Positions 1 through 8,470 of a stretch of DNA of 64,000 nt are shown here, piece by piece. The DNA comes from Photobacterium kishitanii (GTDB lineage: Bacteria; Pseudomonadota; Gammaproteobacteria; Enterobacterales; Vibrionaceae), in contig NZ_PYON01000009.1 of the NCBI RefSeq assembly GCF_003026355.1, positions 1 through 64,000 on the forward strand. Direction: 5' to 3'. Position numbers and translations under genes: made by a program. The notes beneath the pieces were generated by a model, which did no database searches, was not told the DNA's origin, and saw nothing but the letters and a program-made list of their open reading frames with translations. Position 1 is the stretch's first letter. Each line of letters begins with the position of its first letter.

Positions 1-102
1 CTCTAAAGGGTTGTTGAAGACTACAACGTTGATAGGTCAGGTGTGTAAGTGCTGCGAGGCATTGAGCTAACTGATACTAATTGCCCGTGAGGCTTAACCA
101 TA
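1..102 (+). rRNA. rrl: 23S ribosomal RNA, 3' end (partial)
   Basis: The first hundred bases match the well-known 3' end of gammaproteobacterial 23S rRNA, including GTTGATAGG, GGTGTGTAAG, TTGAGCTAAC and the closing GTGAGGCTTAACC. The gene enters from the left edge, so the window starts inside an rRNA operon. The end is placed by comparison with the E. coli 3' terminus and may be off by a few bases. Confidence 0.95.
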
Positions 103-236
103 CAACACCCAAGGGGTTTTTCTTCTCCAAAGAGAAGAGACGGACTCTGCAAACGCTTGAATGCGTGTTGAGAACAACTAGTTAGATTTTCCCAGATTGC
201 TATTTATTGCCATAAGGCGGTAAATAAAACAGAATT

Positions 237-356
237 TGCTTGGCGACCATAGCGTTATGGACCCACCTGATCCCTTGCCGAACTCAGTAGTGAAACGTAA
301 TAGCGCCGATGGTAGTGTGGGGTCTCCCCATGTGAGAGTAGGACATCGCCAGGCTT
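237..356 (+). rRNA. rrf: 5S ribosomal RNA, copy 1
   Basis: This 120-base segment carries the 5S hallmarks CCGAACTCAG, AGTGAAACG, TAGCGCCGATGGTAGTG and TCTCCCCATG. The first and last ten bases pair to form helix I (TGCTTGGCG with CGCCAGGCT). It lies about 135 bp after the 23S end, as in a normal rRNA operon. Ends are set by helix I pairing and the usual 120-base length. Confidence 0.95.
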
Positions 357-398
357 CAAATTTATATTATTGTTTTTTAACGGTAATAGACACGAATT

Positions 399-518
399 TA
401 CTTAGCGACCATAGCACAACGGTACCACCTGATCCCTTACCGAACTCAGAAGTGAAACGTTGTAGCGCCGATGGTAGTGTGGGGTCTCCCCATGTGAGAG
501 TAGGTCATTGCTAAGTTT
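399..518 (+). rRNA. rrf: 5S ribosomal RNA, copy 2 (divergent)
   Basis: A second 120-base 5S gene starts about 42 bp after the first. The core is the same but helices I and II differ from copy 1, and nearly all the changes are paired, so both stems remain intact (for example TTAGCG with TGCTAA at the ends). It therefore looks like a working gene rather than a decayed copy. The duplicate lies between copy 1 and tRNA-Asp. Confidence 0.93.
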
Positions 519-548
519 CAAATTGCTTAAATGCTGAATAGACACTGC

Positions 549-625
549 GGAGTGGTAGTTCAGTTGGTTAGAATACCGGCCTGTCACGCCGGGGGTCGCG
601 GGTTCGAGTCCCGTCCACTCCGCCA
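549..625 (+). tRNA. tRNA-Asp (anticodon GTC)
   Basis: A 77-base tRNA with a 7-bp acceptor stem (GGAGTGG with CCACTCC), D-loop AGTTGGTTAGA, anticodon loop CTGTCAC (anticodon GTC), T-loop GGTTCGAGTC and an encoded CCA end. It differs from E. coli tRNA-Asp only by paired stem changes. It is the distal tRNA of the rRNA operon and is followed at once by a terminator. Confidence 0.97.
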
Positions 626-634
626 TTATTGAAG

Positions 635-665
635 AAACCTGAATTTAACGATTCAGGTTTTTTTT
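635..665 (+). terminator. Terminator of the rRNA operon
   Basis: A 10-bp stem (AAACCTGAAT with ATTCAGGTTT) with loop TTAACG is followed by a run of eight T. It begins ten bases after the tRNA-Asp CCA end, so it closes the rrn-tRNA transcript. Confidence 0.93.
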
Positions 666-976
666 CGTCTGTAGAAAATGGTAATTATAGCGTGGGCTAT
701 CATCCGTCATCTCGGAAGGGAGGCACGAGCTATCCGTGATCTGCTCATCACGTGTTTGAGTATTAAAGAAACCAATAAAAAAGCAGTTAAAACAATAACT
801 CTACAACGTGCTGATAAAATTGATTCCCTATCTCGTTCGTAACCTCACTGTAGGGAATGACGGCAGAGGATTAAGCCATAAGTTAGTTTCGATTAAGAAG
901 CTTAGCAGCCTGCCACGGTTATTATGTGATAGAAAAAGGGCGCGCTGATGCTTTGGTTGTCATATTAGATATGGCA
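666..976. other. Intergenic stretch with a short inverted repeat
   Basis: No convincing gene is visible between the rrn terminator and the tRNA-Asp relic. The stretch holds an inverted repeat, ATTCCCTA (823-830) with TAGGGAAT (851-858), around a 20-base loop. It also has phrases such as ATCCGTCATCTCGG near 700-715 that look like dispersed non-coding repeats. Open frames here have no ribosome binding site. Confidence 0.4.
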
Positions 977-1040
977 AGTCCCGTCCACTTCACATTATTG
1001 AAGAAACCTGAATCAAAAGATTCAGGTTTTTTCGTCTGTA
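977..1040 (+). pseudogene. Relic of a tRNA-Asp 3' end with its terminator
   Basis: Positions 977-989 repeat the T-arm and acceptor bases of the intact tRNA-Asp (AGTCCCGTCCACT, as at 607-619). The match continues through a damaged CCA region (one base lost) and the spacer ATTATTGAAGAAACCTGAAT. It then covers a second terminator hairpin (stem 1004-1013 with 1020-1029, loop CAAAAG) and the downstream CGTCTGTAGAAAA. The 5' half of the tRNA is absent. It is either the scar of recombination between rrn operons or a decayed attachment-site repeat. Confidence 0.8.
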
Positions 1041-1045
1041 GAAAA

Positions 1046-1435
1046 CTATTTCAATTCCTCATAGAGACCGGTGTGAAAAATTTCGCGTTGTTGTTGGTCA
1101 CTAATATCACGGCGATGAGCGCGGTAGCGTGAGACAACATAAGTAATAATTACAGAGAATAGGGCGTAGGCGACAAGAAATGTTAGCGGAGAATGAATAA
1201 TGTCGGCTGAGAAGACCCAAATCACACCTGTAATAGTAATGGCAAGTTTAGCTAATGCTGCTACAACTAAAAAACTCATAGCATACTGTGGTCGACGGAT
1301 AGCTTGATAAGCAATTAAATAGCCGCAACTTACCGCGACAATCGCCAGTGTAAAGCCAACTGAGAATGAGTGAAAATGTTCGCTAAATAATATTGCGAGC
1401 GCAATCATAATGATAGCAATGATACCCTTCTTCAT
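1046..1435 (-). CDS. Small membrane protein of unknown function
   Basis: A 129-residue protein with four likely transmembrane helices, at about residues 4-18, 24-45, 52-76 and 82-101, then a basic segment (SRYRAHRR) and a polar C-terminus. The start has a clear AAGGAG site, so the gene is probably real. I do not recognise the family. The size and four-helix layout recall AtpI/UncI-type proteins, but no ATP synthase gene is near and the resemblance is weak. It stands alone, transcribed toward the tRNA-Asp relic, whose hairpin could serve as its terminator. Confidence 0.7.
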   Translation of the reverse strand: MKKGIIAIIMIALAILFSEHFHSFSVGFTLAIVAVSCGYLIAYQAIRRPQYAMSFLVVAALAKLAITITGVIWVFSADIIHSPLTFLVAYALFSVIITYVVSRYRAHRRDISDQQQREIFHTGLYEELK

Positions 1436-1719
1436 AACAACTCCTTACTTACGTAGAACGTGTTGCTTCGATTAAATAAGCATGGACTTAAATTAGGAGT
1501 TTGTATGTGAAGTAATGCGTTTTTCAGTTTATTGATAGGTAAAAAATCAGAGTTTGTGAGCAAGTATTGATTATTATTACTGGTATTAATCAAAGCGGTA
1601 TAATAAAGAAAAGGGTAGTCAAGCGACTACCCGATGGCAAAGATCAGAGTAACTGATCTGCACAATGTAACAGCTATAAGGCGTGTTACTAGGACTTAGC
1701 AATGAAAATAATTAACTAC
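1436..1719. other. Intergenic gap between chitin operon and membrane protein
   Basis: This gap holds the terminator of the long chitin operon at 1606-1632 and presumably the promoter of the small membrane protein gene. I see no additional gene. Confidence 0.6.
1606..1632 (-). terminator. Terminator of the chitin oligosaccharide operon
   Basis: An 8-bp stem GGGTAGTC (1613-1620) with GACTACCC (1625-1632) and loop AAGC. On the minus strand it is followed by a T-rich tract (TTTTCTTTATTAT). It lies about 90 bases after the stop of the last gene of the operon. Confidence 0.8.
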
Positions 1720-3132
1720 TTATACAGCAAGAAATTGTTTAAATTGTAATAAAACGGCTTCTGCTTGAGTTTGATCTTCCATTTCTACAAACAGGCGCAG
1801 TAATGGCTCTGTGCCGGAGAAGCGTGCAATCGCCCAGCCACCATTTTTAAAGTAAACTTTAGCGCCATCAGCGTAGCTAACTTTTTCGATTTCGTAAGCA
1901 AATTCTGGTAATGATTTTTCGATATAAATTTTATTATATAGACGATCACGTTCAGCGGCTTTAAAGGTACAGTCACCTTCTGCGGTATAGGCATAACCAA
2001 AGCGGGTATAGATTTCATCTAATAGTTCCGAGAGTTTCTTACCGGTTGAACTGATCATTTCAACTAATAAACTCGATGCAAAGATGCCATCTTTACCTTT
2101 AATATGACCACGAATGGTTAGGCCACCAGAACTTTCACCACCGAGTAATGAATCATCTGCTTCCATTTGCGAGCTGATGTGTTTAAAGCCGACGGGAACT
2201 TCAAATGATTTTTCACCATAAGCAGCTGCGACTTTATCAAGTAGGTGGGTGGTAGCAATATTACGCACCACAGAACCTTTCCAGCCTTTGTATTCAAGTA
2301 GGTAGTAATACAGTAGTAATAGCACTTCATTAGGATGAATAAAGTTACCTTTTTCATCAATGATACCTAAACGATCGGCATCGCCATCAGTACCAATACC
2401 AATGTCATAACCTTCTTGAGCGACTAAGTGTTTAAGACGGTAAAGTGTTGCCGCACTAGGTGATGGCATTAAACCGCCAAAGCCTGGGTTTTCACCATCA
2501 TTGATGACATCAACATCACAGCGACCGGTGATCAACACCGTTTGTAATGCATTTTTTGCAACGCCAAACATTGGATCGATCAGTACGCGCAAGTTGGCTT
2601 TTTTAATGGCTTCTAAATCAAGTAAATCAATAACAGAATCAACGAATTCGTTCATCGGATTGATGATTTCAATTAATTTATCACGTTGTGCCTGTTCAAA
2701 GTCAACCAGCTTAATATCAGCCTCAGTTAATACTGAAATTTGTTGTTCTATCTTTTGCGTAATGATCTCATCAGCATCACGGCCGCCTTCGATAAAGACT
2801 TTAATGCCGTTGTAATCTGCTGGATTATGCGATGCGGTAATACATGCCGAGTAGATTGCACCAGTTTGTTTAGCTTTGAACATTACAATCGGTGTTGGTA
2901 CAAAGCGATTGATAAAACTACATTTAATGTTATTTCCAGCTAATACTTCAGCAAACCATGTTGCGGCTTTATCTGATAAAAAGCGGCGGTCATAACCGAT
3001 AATAAATCCTTTATCAGTCACTGATTCGGTGATCATAATATTGGCAATAGCTTGTGCGACTAAACGTACATTAGCTTGAGTAAACTCTTCGCCAATAAAA
3101 GCACGCCAACCACCGGTTCCAAATTGAATCAT
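1720..3132 (-). CDS. Phosphoglucomutase/phosphomannomutase-family hexosamine phosphomutase
   Basis: A 470-residue alpha-D-phosphohexomutase. The phosphoserine loop is ITASHNPADYNG with the catalytic serine at 101. The metal loop is GTDGDADR and the phosphate-binding loop RFSGTEPLLR lies near the C-terminus. It is the last gene of the chitin operon, directly after chitobiose phosphorylase, whose product is GlcNAc-1-phosphate. The inferred job is conversion of GlcNAc-1-P to GlcNAc-6-P; the same gene closes the matching Vibrio cholerae operon. Sequence alone cannot exclude glucose or mannose phosphates as substrates. A terminator-like hairpin separates it from the gene upstream, so its expression may be lower. 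Confidence 0.9.
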   Translation of the reverse strand: MIQFGTGGWRAFIGEEFTQANVRLVAQAIANIMITESVTDKGFIIGYDRRFLSDKAATWFAEVLAGNNIKCSFINRFVPTPIVMFKAKQTGAIYSACITASHNPADYNGIKVFIEGGRDADEIITQKIEQQISVLTEADIKLVDFEQAQRDKLIEIINPMNEFVDSVIDLLDLEAIKKANLRVLIDPMFGVAKNALQTVLITGRCDVDVINDGENPGFGGLMPSPSAATLYRLKHLVAQEGYDIGIGTDGDADRLGIIDEKGNFIHPNEVLLLLYYYLLEYKGWKGSVVRNIATTHLLDKVAAAYGEKSFEVPVGFKHISSQMEADDSLLGGESSGGLTIRGHIKGKDGIFASSLLVEMISSTGKKLSELLDEIYTRFGYAYTAEGDCTFKAAERDRLYNKIYIEKSLPEFAYEIEKVSYADGAKVYFKNGGWAIARFSGTEPLLRLFVEMEDQTQAEAVLLQFKQFLAV

Positions 3133-3155
3133 GGAGGAACTCCTATTTCTCTCGC

Positions 3156-3185
3156 AAAATAAAATGGGGAGTAAAGCTACTCCCC
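3156..3185 (-). terminator. Terminator-like hairpin between chbP and the phosphomutase gene
   Basis: An 8-bp stem GGGGAGTA (3166-3173) with TACTCCCC (3178-3185), loop AAGC. On the minus strand it is followed by ATTTTATTTT, and then by a GGAG site and the ATG of the phosphomutase. It has terminator form but sits inside an operon, so it may act as an attenuator or partial terminator. Confidence 0.65.
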
Positions 3186-3193
3186 GAAAGTGG

Positions 3194-5599
3194 TTAGCCC
3201 ATTACTACAGTAACAGTATTCACAGAGCCTTCAGCTTGAGGTGCAATTGCGCCATCGACTGGCTGACCGTTAAGCACGATAGATTTAATGCCTTTGCTAA
3301 CATGATCTGGGTTAGTGACGTTAATGTTGTACGTTGCACCACGCCATTCACGCGTTACTTCAAACCCTGGCCATTCAGTTGGAATACATGGATTAATTGT
3401 TAAGCCATCAAAACCAGTTTGAACACCTAGAATAAAGTTAGTTACCGCAAAGTAAGCCCAACCTGAAGTACCGGTTAACCATGGGTGGTTGGCTCGACCA
3501 TGATCTTGGTGATCACGACCCATGATAAATTGCACGTACGAGTAAGGTTCAGCCATACGTGTTTCAATCATGTCGTTTTGGTTGTATGGGTTAAGTGCAT
3601 CGTAGAACTTCATTGCACGATCACCACGGCCTAGTTTGGCTTCTGCTACCCATGCCCATGGGTTTGGATGCGAGAAGATTGCCCCATTCTCTTTAACACC
3701 TTGGTAGACACGGGTTACAAAACCAATGTCATCGTTAGGGGTTGAGAATGACGGTGCATTAAGATGTAAGCCATAGTCTGAGTAAAGGTTTTCATCAACA
3801 GCATCCATTGCTTGCTCACCACGATCTTGTGATGCCATGCCAGACAGAACAGCAAGGGTATTTGATTCTAAATGAATACGGCCTTCAGTTTGTTGCGCAG
3901 TACCAATCTTGTCGCCGTTTTTGGTTAAACCACGAATGTACCAGCCACCTTCGTCATCCCATAAATGGGTTTCACAGGCTTCACGCACATTGGCTGCCAT
4001 TTCAGTGTATTTTTCAACATCAGCTGCTTTACCTTGGTATTTAGCCAGTTGAATAAATTCTTGTAGTGCCCAAAAGTGCAGGAACGATACCATTGCTGAT
4101 TCACCGCCGCCTAAGTTTAGGCAGTCATTCCAATCGGCACGTAGACCTTTACAGATACCGGTTTGACCAACATATTCGGCAGAGAAATCAAGCGCTGCTT
4201 TCATGTGATCATAAACAGTTGCATCGCCGCCGTCAGCGTATGGGATCACTTCGTCAAGGAAGCTTTCTTCGCCAGTTTCTGTGACGTACTTACAGATAGT
4301 AGGGACTAACCATAGGTGGTCATCTGAACAAGTATCATCAATGCCATGGATCTTATCAGCATCACTTGGTGTTGGTACTACTGTTGGTGATTTTGATGGC
4401 TCAACATCAGCCATGTCTGGATCGAACCAATCAGGATCAAACAGGTGTAAACCATAACCGGCTTTCACTTGACCACGAAGTAAATCGACTAAACGCTTAC
4501 GTGTCATTACTGGGTTAGAGTGTGGCACAGAGATAGCGTCTTGTGCGGTATCACGGTAACCAAGACCGGTACGACCACCGACTTCGATGAATGAAGCAAA
4601 GCGTGACCATACAACACAAGTTTCCGCTTGGTATAGTGTCCAAGCGTTGATCATTGTATCAAGGCCTTCATTTGGCGATGTTACTTTAAACTTGTTACAG
4701 CGGCTTTCCCAGTGATGTTTAATTTCCGCAAATGCAGTATCAACGGCAGCGCTGTCTTGGTATTTTTGACGTAGACGTTGGCCTTCGTTTTTACCAATAC
4801 CTAGAATGTAGTTAAAACGAACTTCTTCACCGGGTTGTAGCGTGAATTGCTTGTGTAGCGAACCACAATGGTTGTAACAGGTTTGGACGTGGTTAGAACA
4901 ACGGCCTTTTTCAACTGCAATTGGGTTGGACTCATCACGGTACGCACCGATGAAAGTATCACGTTGACCATCATAGCTATCAGGTTCGAAACTTGATGCT
5001 AAGTAGTAGTAACCTTCTTTATCATTAGTGTTGTAATACAGGTCGTATTCAATTACGCCATCATTGTAAGATGTGCCTGCTGAGTAAAGGCTCATCTGAT
5101 GATTTTGGTTGTCAGATTGAATGTGGCTGAATGAGAATTCAACAAATGAGAACGCACTGATAGTACGCACTTCATCGGTGGTGTTTTTTAGAACCACATC
5201 CCAGATTTCAGCATCTTCACCAATGGGTACGAATAAGGTTTTCTGAGCTGAAATACCGTTGTATTCACAAGCAAATTTTGAGTATGACAAGCCATGGCGT
5301 ACTTCATATTTAGCTTCATCAAGACTTTTTGCTACTGGCTGCCATGAGATTGACCAGTAATCACCTGTCGCATCATCGCGTAGGTAAACATAATGCCCTG
5401 GACGATCAAATGTCGCATTTGGACGGAATTTAGTAACGCGATTGTATTCTGGTGACTTATAGAAAGAGTAACCACCGGCATTTTGTGAAATCACTGTACA
5501 GAACTTTTCAGTACCAAGGTAATTGGTCCATGGTGCTGGGACATCAGGTCGAGTGATAACATACTCTTTATTGCCGTTGTCAAAATAACCGTATTTCAT
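3194..5599 (-). CDS. chbP: N,N'-diacetylchitobiose phosphorylase (GH94)
   Basis: An 801-residue cytoplasmic GH94 enzyme without a signal peptide. It splits (GlcNAc)2 with phosphate into GlcNAc-1-P and GlcNAc. Its start (MKYGYFDNGNKEYVITRPD) is typical of the family and the catalytic acid lies in RADWNDCLN. The aspartate is residue 492, the same number as in the characterised Vibrio proteolyticus enzyme. A beta-sandwich N-terminal domain is followed by the (alpha/alpha)6 barrel. Neighbours are the GH20 hexosaminidase upstream and the phosphomutase downstream, which takes its sugar-1-phosphate. Cellobiose phosphorylase is the alternative within the family, but the chitin context and sequence favour chitobiose. 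Confidence 0.95.
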   Translation of the reverse strand: MKYGYFDNGNKEYVITRPDVPAPWTNYLGTEKFCTVISQNAGGYSFYKSPEYNRVTKFRPNATFDRPGHYVYLRDDATGDYWSISWQPVAKSLDEAKYEVRHGLSYSKFACEYNGISAQKTLFVPIGEDAEIWDVVLKNTTDEVRTISAFSFVEFSFSHIQSDNQNHQMSLYSAGTSYNDGVIEYDLYYNTNDKEGYYYLASSFEPDSYDGQRDTFIGAYRDESNPIAVEKGRCSNHVQTCYNHCGSLHKQFTLQPGEEVRFNYILGIGKNEGQRLRQKYQDSAAVDTAFAEIKHHWESRCNKFKVTSPNEGLDTMINAWTLYQAETCVVWSRFASFIEVGGRTGLGYRDTAQDAISVPHSNPVMTRKRLVDLLRGQVKAGYGLHLFDPDWFDPDMADVEPSKSPTVVPTPSDADKIHGIDDTCSDDHLWLVPTICKYVTETGEESFLDEVIPYADGGDATVYDHMKAALDFSAEYVGQTGICKGLRADWNDCLNLGGGESAMVSFLHFWALQEFIQLAKYQGKAADVEKYTEMAANVREACETHLWDDEGGWYIRGLTKNGDKIGTAQQTEGRIHLESNTLAVLSGMASQDRGEQAMDAVDENLYSDYGLHLNAPSFSTPNDDIGFVTRVYQGVKENGAIFSHPNPWAWVAEAKLGRGDRAMKFYDALNPYNQNDMIETRMAEPYSYVQFIMGRDHQDHGRANHPWLTGTSGWAYFAVTNFILGVQTGFDGLTINPCIPTEWPGFEVTREWRGATYNINVTNPDHVSKGIKSIVLNGQPVDGAIAPQAEGSVNTVTVVMG

Positions 5600-5640
5600 T
5601 ATTTCTAATCCTTAAAATATTTACTGTTCTGTGTACGTGG

Positions 5641-7569
5641 TTATTCACAGTGGCGGTAATTAATACCCGCCTTATCTAGATAGTTAAGTTGACCTTTTAA
5701 GCGTGCTTTAAAGTCATCCCAGTTGCGATGTTGTGGTTTACTCCAGCAGATCTCCGATACCGCCAGTAAGCGCGGATAAATCATATATTCAAATCTGCTT
5801 TGGTTATTAATTAATTCTGACCAAAGTGCAGTTTGAATGCCTAAAATGTGCTGCCGCGCAGAATTTTGCTCCGGTAGCATGCTAAGTGGATGATAATTGT
5901 AAACATTATCCAGTGTTAATTTACCTGCCCAATCGACGCCAGCCTCGTCAGCAGAGTAACCTTGCGCGAGATCGAGGTAGGTGGCTTGTGCTGGTTGCAT
6001 TACCACATCAAAGCCATTTTTTACGCATTCAAGGCCGGCTTCTTCACTGAGCCATGAATATATTACGGTGTCTTTACTGACTTTATTTCCATGGGTTGCT
6101 TCTTCCCAGCCCATCATTCGTTTGCCTTTCGCTTGTAATACTTGTTCGGCAAAACGTAATAGGTGACCTTGTAATTCCATCGGGTCGTGGTAGTTGTTAT
6201 CAGCCATTAATTGTTGGCACGCAGCACTGTCGGTCCATACGCCTTTAGGCACTTCATCGGCACCAATATGCACAAAAGGTGCAGGAAATAGTTCACATAC
6301 TTCTTCAAGTACGGTTTTAATGAAGGTGTAAGTTCCCGCTAATGCTGGTGATAAAATATTGTCAGGGTAGTTCTGAATACTGCGATAGATCGAATGATCC
6401 GCTGGATCTTGTAACAGTTCAGGCAGTGATAAAATTGCCGCACGACTATGACCCGGAATATCAATTTCAGGAATGATGCTAATGCCACGATCACTGGCGT
6501 AGGCAATGACCTCGCGAATATCTTGCTTGGTATAAAATCCGCCATAGCGTTGATCAATATGACTAAATTGTGGAGCGATAATTTCATTTGGGCCGCGCCA
6601 CGCACCAATCTCAGTTAATTGAGGGTAGGCGTCAATTTCAATTCGCCAGCCTTCATCATCAGTTAGATGCCAATGGAAAGTATTGAATTTATAACGTGCT
6701 AAATGATCAAGTAGGTGCTTAATTCGATCGACGGGGTGAAAGTGACGCCCGCAATCAAGCATCATGCCGCGGTAGTTATAATGTGGCTGATCGATTACTT
6801 CCACCATTGGTAAGCAATAAGCACCCGCAGCGGTATGACTTGGAGTATTGGGTAGCAACTGCAATAACGTTGATGTTGCATGTACGAAACCAGTCGCTGA
6901 ACTGGCTTGAATCCAAATGTTATCGGTTTCGATCAGTAATTGATAACCATGTTCGACAATGTCATTGCTAACGCGATAATGAATATTCCCTTGCGGATGA
7001 ATAGGCATAGTTTCGTTAAAATGTTTTTTAAATTCAGCGCTTAACCAATTAATCGCACCTTGTGCTAAGAGCGGTGGGGTTTCAATTGCGGTCGCTTGGT
7101 TAAAAATGAACTCACCTTGAAGGCGGGTTAAATGGTTTGGTTGCGGAATTAACGCAATGTCACAGCCAACACTTGGGAGTGGGGTACAGTAACGCTCGAT
7201 CGGATCTTGATCTAAATTAATAGTGGTCGTGTGTACTTTTAATGGTTGAATCGAATCTTGGTCGCTATCCAATGCAATAAATGCTTCATTAATACCATCA
7301 TCATGCAGATTGAACGGCATTGTCTTCATGGTAAATTCAGTATAAAAATGCCCATTAGCCATTAATGGTGGTAATTGTGATAAATGGCTATAACTGCCAA
7401 TTTGACTAATGGCGCCAACAGAAACACTGGCAGGATCAATGCAACGGCTAATGAAGAAATACAGTGACCATCCATGCAGGGTTTGATCGGTTAAGTTATG
7501 CAAACTTAGCGCATAGCGGCAATAACCATCTACTTTTTCTATTACTGTAAAATCAAGACGATAAGTCAT
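5641..7569 (-). CDS. Cytoplasmic beta-N-acetylhexosaminidase (GH20)
   Basis: A 642-residue protein with an N-terminal carbohydrate-binding-like domain (about 1-140), a GH20b-type domain (about 150-265) and the GH20 barrel (about 270-610). The catalytic pair is D438-E439 in HIGADEVPKG. Other GH20 marks are RGMMLDCGRHFHP, HWHLTDDEGWR and WEEA. There is no signal peptide, so it should act on imported chitin oligosaccharides and release GlcNAc from non-reducing ends. The gene begins ten bases after the glucosamine kinase stop. It corresponds in position to the hexosaminidase of the Vibrio cholerae chitobiose operon. Confidence 0.93.
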   Translation of the reverse strand: MTYRLDFTVIEKVDGYCRYALSLHNLTDQTLHGWSLYFFISRCIDPASVSVGAISQIGSYSHLSQLPPLMANGHFYTEFTMKTMPFNLHDDGINEAFIALDSDQDSIQPLKVHTTTINLDQDPIERYCTPLPSVGCDIALIPQPNHLTRLQGEFIFNQATAIETPPLLAQGAINWLSAEFKKHFNETMPIHPQGNIHYRVSNDIVEHGYQLLIETDNIWIQASSATGFVHATSTLLQLLPNTPSHTAAGAYCLPMVEVIDQPHYNYRGMMLDCGRHFHPVDRIKHLLDHLARYKFNTFHWHLTDDEGWRIEIDAYPQLTEIGAWRGPNEIIAPQFSHIDQRYGGFYTKQDIREVIAYASDRGISIIPEIDIPGHSRAAILSLPELLQDPADHSIYRSIQNYPDNILSPALAGTYTFIKTVLEEVCELFPAPFVHIGADEVPKGVWTDSAACQQLMADNNYHDPMELQGHLLRFAEQVLQAKGKRMMGWEEATHGNKVSKDTVIYSWLSEEAGLECVKNGFDVVMQPAQATYLDLAQGYSADEAGVDWAGKLTLDNVYNYHPLSMLPEQNSARQHILGIQTALWSELINNQSRFEYMIYPRLLAVSEICWSKPQHRNWDDFKARLKGQLNYLDKAGINYRHCE

Positions 7570-7579
7570 TTATATTTCC

Positions 7580-8470
7580 TTAGCGTACAAATAAGTTGTG
7601 GTTGCCACGTGCCATTACAATCGCACCATCCATCGCATCACCTTGTGGTATCGCTATACGTTGTTGCATTGGTGGTGTTAGCCATGCTTGAATGCGTTCA
7701 CCAATACCCCCCATCAGGCAAATACTGCTTGCGCCACGTAAAATCAATGCTTGCATCCACATTTCAATATCAGCGGCAGTCTGTTGTAACAGCGATACTG
7801 CTAATGAGTCATTTTGGGTTGCAAAGGTAAAAATAGCCGGAGAGAATTGACCATAATCACAAGGACGAGCGGTTTTTGACCAGCTAACAATGGCATCGAT
7901 ATCATTATCAAAATGAGTTAATACATGTTGGGCTAATTCTGTCGATGGCACGATGCCATCAACACTGAGTAGTACTTGTTGAATCAGGCGTAGTCCCATA
8001 ATGGCACCACTGCCTTGATCTGATATCGGAAATTCACGTCCACCGACTACATGTTGCTGACCATCAAGCAGTAAAATGCCGCAAGAGCCGGTGCCTGAAA
8101 TTAAAATTGCACCATCTTTACCACCCCAAGCACCTAAACAAGCTCCGTAGGCATCAGTATTGAGTGTTATTGCGCCATATGGATGAGGTTGTTGCATGAA
8201 GGCATGCCATGCTTGTTGTTGTTCAGCGCCTGCAAGTGCAAGCCCGACGGCCATGTTTGGGTAATCAGCCGTCGTTAATTGGGCCTGTTGAGCGGCAAGG
8301 GCAATCGCTTGTTGAATTGATGCCATCGCAATTTCACCACCCAGTAAAATATTGGCGCTGCCGGTTTTAGCTTCACCTAAAATATTACCGAATAAGTCAC
8401 AAATACGGGCGCGACACGAGGTGCCGCCACCATCAACGCCGACGAGGTAAGCAAATGGAAAATCAACCAT
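7580..8470 (-). CDS. gspK: Glucosamine kinase (BadF/BcrA-type ATPase fold)
   Basis: A 296-residue ASKHA-fold kinase with the phosphate-1 loop VGVDGGGTSCRAR at the N-terminus and the phosphate-2 loop SGTGSCGILL. By position and length it matches GspK of Vibrio cholerae, which makes glucosamine-6-phosphate from ATP and glucosamine. The glucosamine would come from the GH9 enzyme encoded just upstream. Its ATG overlaps the end of the GH9 gene by eight bases (ATGGTTGA), which points to translational coupling. N-acetylglucosamine kinase is the close alternative; the pairing with GH9 favours free glucosamine. Confidence 0.88.
   Translation of the reverse strand: MVDFPFAYLVGVDGGGTSCRARICDLFGNILGEAKTGSANILLGGEIAMASIQQAIALAAQQAQLTTADYPNMAVGLALAGAEQQQAWHAFMQQPHPYGAITLNTDAYGACLGAWGGKDGAILISGTGSCGILLLDGQQHVVGGREFPISDQGSGAIMGLRLIQQVLLSVDGIVPSTELAQHVLTHFDNDIDAIVSWSKTARPCDYGQFSPAIFTFATQNDSLAVSLLQQTAADIEMWMQALILRGASSICLMGGIGERIQAWLTPPMQQRIAIPQGDAMDGAIVMARGNHNLFVR

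Noticed and set aside
236-514. Open reading frame spanning both 5S genes
   Set aside because: The bases are fully explained as 5S rRNA; the frame arises because the two copies repeat each other.
402-626. Minus-strand frame across 5S copy 2 and tRNA-Asp
   Set aside because: It lies antisense to structural RNAs and has no independent support.
926-1132. Rightward frame over the tRNA-Asp relic
   Set aside because: It crosses the relic terminator and runs into the opposite-strand membrane protein gene.
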